From contig JBBECA010000016.1 of assembly GCA_040882055.1 (NCBI GenBank), forward strand, positions 1-43,284: a stretch of 43,284 nt of DNA, in the 5' to 3' direction. The notes under the pieces are model-generated. The model was given only the letters and a program-made list of their open reading frames with translations, did not search any database and was not told the DNA's origin. The position numbers were made by a program, and so were the translations under genes. This DNA is from Nitriliruptor sp040882055 (GTDB taxonomy: Bacteria > Actinomycetota > Nitriliruptoria > Nitriliruptorales > Nitriliruptoraceae). Positions 34,398-41,134 of the stretch are shown one piece after another; within the stretch, counting starts at the first letter, position 1, and the number at the start of each line of letters is the position of its first letter.

Positions 34398-35248
34398 CGA
34401 GAGGGACTCGCTGTCTCGCTCTCGCCTCAGCCATCTGGTTCGCGACTGGAGCGGTTCCGGGGCACGCGCAATCGGACCCGCCAGTCCTCGATGTCGGCGA
34501 CGGTGGTGACCTCGAGACGGACCTCACCATCCCCGGGGGCGGTGGTAGCGACGCGGACACGCCGGCCACGCCCGTGGTGAGCGGGCCGGTCGAGGCGGCG
34601 CCGCCGACGGTCACGATCCGGACCTACCGGGTCGTCGGGGACGGGACCTACTGCGCCGGGACCCAAACCGTCATCATCCCCGACGGCCGAACCGCTGAGG
34701 ACATCACCGAGCCCGCCAACCGGTCGTTCTTCCTCGCCTACGACCGCACCGACCCCGACGACTGGATCGGAGACTGCCCGTTCGAGACCGACGAACCCGT
34801 CCCGCTGGTCACCAGCGACGACGTGCTCGTGGTCCTCCGCGATCAACTCCCACGGCCCCGGCCGGTCATGGATCCGGGCCACGGACTGCCTGGGCTCCGG
34901 ATGTACCTCGAGACCAACCGGCCACTGAGCTACAACAACACCGTCACCGTCGTCGCCGGCGGCGTGAGCATCGGTGTAGAGGTCGACGCCACCGCCACCT
35001 TCACCGTCAGATGGGGCGATGACACCGTCACCGGCCCCCACGACGATCCCGGCGAGCCCTACCCCGACGGAACGGTCACCCACACCTACACCCACGCCGG
35101 TCGCTACGACATCGCCGTCACCGACACCTGGACCATCCGCTGGCGGTTCACCGGCGATGGTTGGAACGAAGCGTTCAGAGCCGAACTGGCACCCTCCACG
35201 CTCCCCGGCTTCGAGATCGACGAACGACAAGCCGTCCGGACCCGCTGA
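34394..35248 (+). CDS. Secreted PKD-like domain protein, unknown function
   Basis: 284 residues. GTG at 34394 overlaps the lipoprotein stop as GTGA; a GTG at 34388 is possible. The first 25 residues are a signal peptide ending GHAQ. A Gly/Asp/Thr-rich linker follows (about 27-70), then a domain of unknown type (TIRTYRVVGDGTYCAGTQT) and a late PKD-like strand set, TFTVRWGDDTV with VTHTYTHAGRYDIAVTDTW, which is the classic PKD pattern. It is probably an extracellular partner of the lipoprotein. The gene ends 42 bases before a strong hairpin. Confidence 0.75.
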   Translation: MTRGTRCLALASAIWFATGAVPGHAQSDPPVLDVGDGGDLETDLTIPGGGGSDADTPATPVVSGPVEAAPPTVTIRTYRVVGDGTYCAGTQTVIIPDGRTAEDITEPANRSFFLAYDRTDPDDWIGDCPFETDEPVPLVTSDDVLVVLRDQLPRPRPVMDPGHGLPGLRMYLETNRPLSYNNTVTVVAGGVSIGVEVDATATFTVRWGDDTVTGPHDDPGEPYPDGTVTHTYTHAGRYDIAVTDTWTIRWRFTGDGWNEAFRAELAPSTLPGFEIDERQAVRTR

Positions 35249-35289
35249 CCCGCACTCGGCTCGGCGCGATCAGCCGGGTGCGCCGGTGA

Positions 35290-35333
35290 TCGTGAAGCGA
35301 CATGGGGGTCGACACCCCCGTCTCGCTTCACGA
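35290..35333. terminator. Large hairpin between convergent operons
   Basis: TCGTGAAGCGA (35290-35300) pairs with TCGCTTCACGA (35323-35333), and inside it GGGGGT (35304-35309) pairs with ACCCCC (35314-35319) around CGAC; only one C-C mismatch breaks the stem. It lies between the end of the PKD gene and the end of nusB, so it probably ends transcription from both sides. There is no U-run. Confidence 0.75.
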
Positions 35334-35338
35334 CCGGT

Positions 35339-36382
35339 TCAGAACAGCTGCTGCTGCGCGTCGCCGGGACCTTCGTCGGCGTCGTCCGGGCCGCCCGCGC
35401 CCTCGAGTTCGCCGGCACCCGCGCCGTCGGCGGCGTCGGTCTCGTCAGCCTCGGCGACCTCCTCGGTGTCGAGCGGGTCGGGTTCGATGACCAGGTCGAC
35501 CGCCTCGCCCTCGTCGTCGGGCGGCGGGAGGACGTCGTCGACGGGCTCGGCGTCCAGCAGCTCGACGATCTCGTCGCCCTCGAGTACGGGCAGGTCGTCG
35601 ACGGGCTCGGGCTCCCCCTCGAACGGCGGCGGTACAGCGGTATCGGGGACGACCGGATCGATCCGCGCCGGTGACGCCGAGGACGGCGAGGACACGGATG
35701 ACGGCGACGACGGCGAGGTGTCCGCTGCGGCGGTGAGCGGCTGGTCGGCGAGGTGCTTGCGCACGCTCTCGAGCACGCCGTTGACGTAGCGACCCGAGTC
35801 CTCGGTGGACAGGTTCTTGGCGAGCTCGATGACCTCGTTGATCACGACGGCCGCCGAGGTGGTCTCGAAGGCGAGCTCGTAGGTCCCGAGCCGGAGCACG
35901 CAGCGGTCGATGGCGGGCATGCGCGCGACGGTCCAGCGCCGCGCGTAGCGTTGGATGAGGTCGTCGATGGCGGGCTGGTTGTCGGCGACGCCCTGCACGA
36001 GCGACCGCGTGAAGCCATCGAGCTGGCGCGCGCGCCGGCGACGTGCCGCGGCAGCCACCTCGTGCGGCTCGGCGTCCGCGTACGCGTCGGCAGCATCGAC
36101 CGTCGGGGTGAGGTCCGCGGCGCCCTCGGGATCGAGGTCGTCCAGGATCGCCCACGCCCGCGGGTCGTCGACGATGCGGGCGAGCACGTCACCCGCGGGC
36201 ACACCGCGGATGTCGGCCTGGAACAGGATCTTCAGCGCCCGTTCGCGTGCCCGGCGCGGGTCGCGGGTGTCGACACGGCGCTTGCCAGCGGGCTTCGGCG
36301 CACGCGGAGACGCCCCCGCGTCGGGGGCGTCGGACCGCTCGCCGGTGGCTGCCGGCGTGACCGGATCGTGGGGGTCGGACAT
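35339..36382 (-). CDS. nusB: NusB with long acidic C-terminal extension
   Basis: NusB binds boxA RNA with NusE and promotes antitermination on rRNA operons. The NusB core spans about residues 40-213 of 347: RRARERALKILFQADIRG, FTRSLVQGV, YARRWTVARMPAIDRCVLRLGTYEL and INEVIELAKNLSTEDSGRYVNGVLESV. Compared with a typical 140-residue NusB it has a basic 38-residue lead, an insertion at about 60-115 and a 134-residue tail of Asp, Glu, Pro and Ala ending AQQQLF. Tails of this size are unusual. Its ATG shares one base with the efp stop. Confidence 0.93.
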   Translation of the reverse strand: MSDPHDPVTPAATGERSDAPDAGASPRAPKPAGKRRVDTRDPRRARERALKILFQADIRGVPAGDVLARIVDDPRAWAILDDLDPEGAADLTPTVDAADAYADAEPHEVAAAARRRRARQLDGFTRSLVQGVADNQPAIDDLIQRYARRWTVARMPAIDRCVLRLGTYELAFETTSAAVVINEVIELAKNLSTEDSGRYVNGVLESVRKHLADQPLTAAADTSPSSPSSVSSPSSASPARIDPVVPDTAVPPPFEGEPEPVDDLPVLEGDEIVELLDAEPVDDVLPPPDDEGEAVDLVIEPDPLDTEEVAEADETDAADGAGAGELEGAGGPDDADEGPGDAQQQLF

Positions 36383-36939
36383 CAGGCGCGCGACATGTAC
36401 GCGGCGCTGCGCGTGTCCACCTTGATCTGCTCCCCGATCTCGATGAAGAGCGGGACCTGCACCTCGAGACCGGTCTCGAGGGTGGCCGGCTTGGTCGCGC
36501 TGGCAGCGGTGTTGCCGGACACGCCCGGTTCGGTGTGGGTGACCTCGAGGGTGACCGACGCCGGCAGGTCGACGTCGACGATGCGGCCGTCGTAGAACGA
36601 CACCTGGACCGTGTCGCCCTCCTTGATGAAGTCGGTGGCCTCGCGCATGGCCGCGGAGGACGCGTGCTGCTGCTCGTAGGTCTCGGCGTCCATCAGGACG
36701 TAGTCGTCGCCCTCGCGGTACAGGAACTGCAGGTCGCGGCGGTCGACGATGGCCTGTTCGACGTCGATACCGGCGCGGAAGGTGTGGTCGATGACCTTGC
36801 CGGTCTCGACGTTCTTCAGCTTCGAGCGCACGAACGCGCCACCCTTGCCGGGCTTGACGTGCTGGAACTCGACGATCTGCTGGAGCTTGCCGTCGAGCAG
36901 GATCGTCATCCCGTTCTTGAAGCTGTTGGTGGAGACCAC
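36382..36939 (-). CDS. efp: Elongation factor P
   Basis: Relieves ribosome stalling at polyproline. 185 residues: KOW-like domain 1 with the tip loop VKPGKGGAFVRSKLKN (Lys at residue 32 in the modification position), then OB domains with the EGDDYVLMDAETYEQ strand and the end ASVTLEVTHTEPGVSGNTA. ATG start. It lies 58 bases after pepQ and shares one base with nusB; aroQ-pepQ-efp-nusB is the standard actinobacterial string. Confidence 0.98.
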   Translation of the reverse strand: MVSTNSFKNGMTILLDGKLQQIVEFQHVKPGKGGAFVRSKLKNVETGKVIDHTFRAGIDVEQAIVDRRDLQFLYREGDDYVLMDAETYEQQHASSAAMREATDFIKEGDTVQVSFYDGRIVDVDLPASVTLEVTHTEPGVSGNTAASATKPATLETGLEVQVPLFIEIGEQIKVDTRSAAYMSRA

Positions 36940-36997
36940 GGTGACCTCGGGCGCGGAGAGCGGGCGGGCGGGACGGCTCGGGTGGGCTGGTGGGCCG

Positions 36998-38146
36998 CTA
37001 CCGGAGCCGCAGGCTGCGGGGGGTGTCGGTCAGCGCGCGCGGCGCACCGTCCGCGGTGACCACGATGGTGTCCTCGATGCGGACGCCGCCGGTGCCGGGG
37101 AGGTAGACGCCCGGTTCGACGGTCAGCGCCGTGCCGGGCTGGAGCGTAGCAGCTGCCCCCCGCGCGACCGCTGGCGCCTCGTGGATCTCGAGGCCCACCC
37201 CGTGACCGGTCCCGTGCACGAACGCCTCGCCGTAGCCCGCCTCCTCGATGACCGACCGGGCCGCTCGATCGACCTCCCCCGAGGTGGCGCCGGCGACCGC
37301 TGCCGTCCGGCCGGCGGCCTGGGCGCGCTCGACGAGCGCGTGCACCTCGACGAGCTCGCCACCGGCCGCGCCGACGGCGACGGTCCGGGTGCAGTCGGCG
37401 TGGTAGCCGCCGAGGAGCGCCCCGCAGTCGATGGTGACGAGGTCGCCGTCGACCAGTTCGCGACGGGTCGGCGCGTGGTGCGGGACGGCGCCGTTCGGTC
37501 CGCTGGCCACGATCGAGGGGAAGGCCACCCCGTCGGCGCCGAGGTCGACGAACCGGCGCTCGAGCCACACGGCGAGGTCGTGTTCGCTCGCGCCCGGCGC
37601 GACCCGTTCGGCGATCAGCTCCTCGAGCGCAGCGGTGGTGATCGCGCACGCGCGGGCGAGCAGGTCGAGCTCGTGGTCGTCCTTCACGGCGCGGAGGGCG
37701 GCGACCAGCCCGGTGGTCGCGACCACCTCGGTGCCGCTCTCGTCGGCCAGGACACGGAGCCGCTCCGCCGCATGCCAGGTGAGGTGGTCGGCCTCGACAG
37801 CCAGGGCGCGTACCCACCCGAGCGCGCCTGCGCCCACGTCCCCTCCGTCGGCCGCACCGGCACCCTCGCCGAGCGCGACCCCGAACGGGTCACGGGAGAC
37901 GATGACGTCGAGGTCCGGCGCCTCGACGGCGGCACGTTCGGCGTAGCGGTCGTCCGTCACGAGGCGATCGCCCCCCGGGTCGAGGGCGACCAGCACCTGG
38001 CCGTTGGAACCGGCGAAGCCGCTCAGGTAGCGCACGTTCGCCGGATCGGTGACCAGCAGCCGGTCGGCGTCGTTCGCTCCGAGCCCGGCGCGGAGCCGGT
38101 CGCGTCGCGCCGCGTGATCCGGGCGGGGCACCTCGGCGCGGGTCAC
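36998..38146 (-). CDS. pepQ: M24 family aminopeptidase (Xaa-Pro type)
   Basis: A 382-residue metallopeptidase that removes residues from Xaa-Pro peptides. The N-terminal creatinase-like domain has NVRYLSGFAGSNG and a VDDRYAERA-like stretch; the catalytic pita-bread domain holds all five metal ligands: the Asp of TIDCGALLGGYHADCTRT (both Asp), His of VHGTGHGVGLEIHE, and Glu of LTVEPGVYLPGTGGVRIED (both Glu). The start overlaps aroQ by 4 bases. Confidence 0.94.
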   Translation of the reverse strand: MTRAEVPRPDHAARRDRLRAGLGANDADRLLVTDPANVRYLSGFAGSNGQVLVALDPGGDRLVTDDRYAERAAVEAPDLDVIVSRDPFGVALGEGAGAADGGDVGAGALGWVRALAVEADHLTWHAAERLRVLADESGTEVVATTGLVAALRAVKDDHELDLLARACAITTAALEELIAERVAPGASEHDLAVWLERRFVDLGADGVAFPSIVASGPNGAVPHHAPTRRELVDGDLVTIDCGALLGGYHADCTRTVAVGAAGGELVEVHALVERAQAAGRTAAVAGATSGEVDRAARSVIEEAGYGEAFVHGTGHGVGLEIHEAPAVARGAAATLQPGTALTVEPGVYLPGTGGVRIEDTIVVTADGAPRALTDTPRSLRLR

Positions 38147-38598
38147 CTCGGTGCGCGGCGGCGGGCGACCAGGTCGAGGGCGGCCCGGACCGCGAGCGGG
38201 TACCCGTCGATCCCGAACCCGGCGATCATCCCGTCGGCGACGGCGCCGGTGACCGAGGTGTGCCGGAACTCCTCGCGGGCGTGGATGTTCGACAGGTGGA
38301 CCTCGACGATCGGTACCTCGAGCATGTCGAGGGCGTCGCGCAGGGCGTAGCTGTAGTGCGTCAGGGCTCCGGCGTTGATGACGACCGCGTCGGTGCCGTC
38401 GTGCCGGGCGGCGTGCAGGCGGCTGATGAGCTCGCCTTCACCCTCGTGCTGTTCGTCATCGAGCTCAGCGTCGGCGTCGACCGCCGCGGCTCGGGCGGCG
38501 GCGACCACGTCGGCGAGGGTGTCGGTGCCGTACACCTCGGGCTCGCGGCTGCCGAGCTGGGACAGGTTCGGTCCGTGCAGCAGCAGGATGCGGGTCAC
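38143..38598 (-). CDS. aroQ: 3-dehydroquinate dehydratase, type II
   Basis: Shikimate pathway step 3. 151 residues with LLHGPNLSQLGSREPEVYG (catalytic Tyr at 23), INAGALTHYSYALRDAL (His and Asn in the site) and VEVHLSNIHAREEFRHTSV. GTG start at 38598 preceded by AGGAG. It heads the aroQ-pepQ-efp-nusB string; aroB/K, usually upstream, are replaced here by a two-component cluster. Confidence 0.97.
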   Translation of the reverse strand: MTRILLLHGPNLSQLGSREPEVYGTDTLADVVAAARAAAVDADAELDDEQHEGEGELISRLHAARHDGTDAVVINAGALTHYSYALRDALDMLEVPIVEVHLSNIHAREEFRHTSVTGAVADGMIAGFGIDGYPLAVRAALDLVARRRAPR

Positions 38599-38625
38599 CG
38601 CGGGGCTCCTCGACGCGTCGACGGG

Positions 38626-38631
38626 ACCGTA
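38626..38631 (-). promoter_or_regulatory. Candidate -10 box TACGGT for aroQ
   Basis: TACGGT on the minus strand, preceded by GGGC, lies 28 bases before the aroQ GTG. The hexamer is identical to the one before pyrR, so the two operons may share promoter type. Confidence 0.4.
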
Positions 38632-38683
38632 GCCCGGGGAGCACGCTGCGCCGAGGCAGGGCGCCCCGCCGGTCAGCGGCCGG

Positions 38684-38716
38684 GACGTCGGTCAGACGTC
38701 GGTCAGACGTCGGTCA
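38684..38716. repeat. Three tandem copies of an 11-bp unit at a stop codon
   Basis: GACGTCGGTCA is repeated perfectly at 38684-38694, 38695-38705 and 38706-38716. The right-hand copy encodes the LTDV end of the response regulator and its TGA falls in the array; the other two are downstream. Because 11 is not a multiple of 3, any change in copy number would alter the tail. Slipped-strand expansion is the likely origin. Confidence 0.9.
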
Positions 38717-39125
38717 GGCCGAGCAGCCCGGGGTCGCGGTCGCCGGCGTCATCGCCACGGCCGAGGTCCTCGATGAAGTCGAGCAGCTCGTGCACGTCGA
38801 ACGGCTTGGTGAGGTAGTAGTCGGCGCCGGCGGCCCAACCGGCCCAGACCTCGGCGTCGGTGCTGCAGGCGGTCAGCAGGATCACCGGGATGTGGGCGGT
38901 CCGGGGGTCGCCGCGCAGCAGACGGAGGAGGTCGAGGCCGTCCATACCGGGCATCATCACGTCCAGCAGGATCAGGTCCGGTGGGTCCGCCCACGCGGCG
39001 TCCCGCGCCGCTTCGGCGTCGGCGACGGAGTCCACATCGATGCCCTCGGCGAGCAGGTTGATACCGAGGAGCTGGCGGATGGTGTCGTCGTCGTCGACGA
39101 CCAGGACCCGCTTGTAACCGTTCAC
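38703..39125 (-). CDS. Single-domain response regulator
   Basis: 140 residues, a CheY-like receiver with acidic pocket DDDD at 11-14, phosphoacceptor D55 in LILLDVMMPG and K107 in LTKPF, and no DNA-binding or enzymatic domain. The start overlaps the histidine kinase stop by 4 bases (ATGA), so it is the kinase's cognate partner. Single-domain receivers act by protein contact or in phosphorelays. The C-terminal DLGRGDDAGDRDPGLLGLTDV tail is charged and short. Confidence 0.93.
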   Translation of the reverse strand: MNGYKRVLVVDDDDTIRQLLGINLLAEGIDVDSVADAEAARDAAWADPPDLILLDVMMPGMDGLDLLRLLRGDPRTAHIPVILLTACSTDAEVWAGWAAGADYYLTKPFDVHELLDFIEDLGRGDDAGDRDPGLLGLTDV

Positions 39126-41134
39126 GACCGCACCCCTCCGCCATCCCCCGCACCGGCCCCTGCGGCGACCCCGACCGGGTGCCGCAGCGGTGATGCCTTC
39201 ATGCTCCGGCCCGGCGAGATCGGCAGCTGGACCTCGACACCGGCCGCGACCGGCGCGGTGACCGCCACGATCGCGTCGTGGCTGCGGCGCTGCGGCAGCT
39301 CGAGGGTGAACCGCGCCCCGCCGCCGGTGGCCTCGCCGACCGTGAGCGTGCCGCTCAGCATCCCGGCGAGCTCGCGGCTGAGGTGCAGCCCGAGCCCGGT
39401 GCCCCCCTGGCGCCGGGTGCTCGAGCCGTCGAGCTGGAGGAAGCGTTCGAAGATGCGCTCGCGGTCGGCTAGCGCGATGCCGGGGCCGTGGTCGTCGACG
39501 GTGAAGCGCAGCTTGCCGTCCCGGCGCGCGACCGCGACCTCGATCGGACCCTCCGGTGCGTACTTGCGCGCGTTCTCGATGATGTTGAGCAGGATGCGCC
39601 GGACCTTGTCCTCGTCGCTGAGGAAGCCGCCGACGGGACCGATCCGCACCTCGACTCGGTCGCGAGCTTCGGGGGTGAGCTCGGCGAGGATCCCGTCGAT
39701 GAGCTCGACCGGATCGATGCTGTCCTGCTCGACGCGCACGGCCTGGTGCTCGGCGGCGGCGACCAGCAGCAGATCCTCGATCAACCCACGCAGCCGTGCG
39801 CCGCCGGCCGCGCCGAGCGAGAGCAGGTTCTCGCGCTGCTCCTCGGTGAGCCGATGGCCGGAGCGCTGCAAGGTCTGGATGGTGCCGATCAGGCTGGCCA
39901 GCGGGGTGCGCAGTTCGTGCGACACGGCGGCGACGAACTCGCTCTTCTGCCGGTTGAGCTGCAGCTGGTGGGTGAGGGCCTGCTGCACGTCCTCGTGCAG
40001 CTCGACGTTGGTGACGACCGACGCGGCGTGGGCCGCGAACGTGGCCAGCACGTCGGCGCGATGGTCGTCCTGATCGTCGCCCTCGAACTCGAGCAGCACC
40101 GCGACCAGCACCCGGACGTCGCCGTCAGCGCGCCCGGTGGCCCACACCATGGCGGGCAGCGCCGGAAGCTCGGCGGTCAACGCGGACCCCTCGGGGAACT
40201 CGCGCACACCTTGGGAGCTGTGATCCGCCGCTGCCAACAGGCGGGCGATGGTCGGAGCGCCGAGCCCGCGAGCGCCGTGATCGTCGACGGCCACGCCGTG
40301 CCACGGTTCCGAGCCCCGCGAGGTGATGCAGATCCCGGCGACACCGGTGATCAGTCCGCGGCACTCCTCGGCGATGCCGGCCAGGGTCTCCTGCCGACCC
40401 GTCAGGGGGGCGAGATTCGACGACGCGTCGAACAGCCGCTGGAGGCGGCTGCGTTCGGCCTGGGTCTGTCCGAGCGAGCGCGTGGAGGCGACGAGCGCGG
40501 CCAGCACGGGTGCGACCAGCACGATGGCGAGCGCGTGCTCGCTGACGAGGACCACCGCGAGCAGCCCGAGCCCGACCGACAGCACCAGGCTCGCCAGCTG
40601 GGCCGGCCCGACCCGATTGACGACACTGCGGAACGGCTTCGCCTCGATGACGCTGAACAGTCCCGCGGTGGACACCAGGTCCCAGATGGCGCAGACGGCG
40701 AGCGCGACGGCGCCGGCTGCCCAGGCCAGGGGGTCGAGCGGATCGGTCCGGCCGATGACGGCGAACACCGCCGCCGCCGCCGTGTACCCGCCGAGCATGC
40801 TGGTGAGGTTGAAGACGAACTTCATGGGTGGCTCGCGGTGGCGGGCCGCGATGAGGATCTCAGCAGCCGTCGCCACCGCGACCGTGGCCAGTGGGCCGAG
40901 CATGAACAGACCGACCAGGAACGCTCCGTCGGTGGGCGTCACCCACACGCGGTGGCGACGGTGTTCGAGGTAGATCGGTGGCAGGAACGCAAGGGCGATC
41001 ATCGCCGCGGCGAAGACGACGACCGTGGCCTCGCCCGGCGTCTGGGCCAACAGCGGCGCGCGCTCGATGACCCACAGGCCGCCCCCTACGAGCAGCAGCT
41101 CGACGGCGATCAGACCGCTGATGCGACCGCTCAC
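39122..41134 (-). CDS. Membrane sensor histidine kinase with GAF-like domain
   Basis: 670 residues. The N-terminal 235 residues contain about seven hydrophobic segments with almost no extracytoplasmic domain, a MASE-like sensor layout. A GAF-like region follows (about 240-390), then HisKA with SHELRTPLASLIG (phospho-His near residue 405), and HATPase_c with NIIENARKYAPEG, VDDHGPGIAL and GTGLGLHLSREL. A 60-residue Ala/Gly-rich tail ends the chain. The GTG at 41134 overlaps the stop of the protease gene and its own stop overlaps the response regulator start, so the three genes are one coupled operon. Confidence 0.93.
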   Translation of the reverse strand: MSGRISGLIAVELLLVGGGLWVIERAPLLAQTPGEATVVVFAAAMIALAFLPPIYLEHRRHRVWVTPTDGAFLVGLFMLGPLATVAVATAAEILIAARHREPPMKFVFNLTSMLGGYTAAAAVFAVIGRTDPLDPLAWAAGAVALAVCAIWDLVSTAGLFSVIEAKPFRSVVNRVGPAQLASLVLSVGLGLLAVVLVSEHALAIVLVAPVLAALVASTRSLGQTQAERSRLQRLFDASSNLAPLTGRQETLAGIAEECRGLITGVAGICITSRGSEPWHGVAVDDHGARGLGAPTIARLLAAADHSSQGVREFPEGSALTAELPALPAMVWATGRADGDVRVLVAVLLEFEGDDQDDHRADVLATFAAHAASVVTNVELHEDVQQALTHQLQLNRQKSEFVAAVSHELRTPLASLIGTIQTLQRSGHRLTEEQRENLLSLGAAGGARLRGLIEDLLLVAAAEHQAVRVEQDSIDPVELIDGILAELTPEARDRVEVRIGPVGGFLSDEDKVRRILLNIIENARKYAPEGPIEVAVARRDGKLRFTVDDHGPGIALADRERIFERFLQLDGSSTRRQGGTGLGLHLSRELAGMLSGTLTVGEATGGGARFTLELPQRRSHDAIVAVTAPVAAGVEVQLPISPGRSMKASPLRHPVGVAAGAGAGDGGGVRS

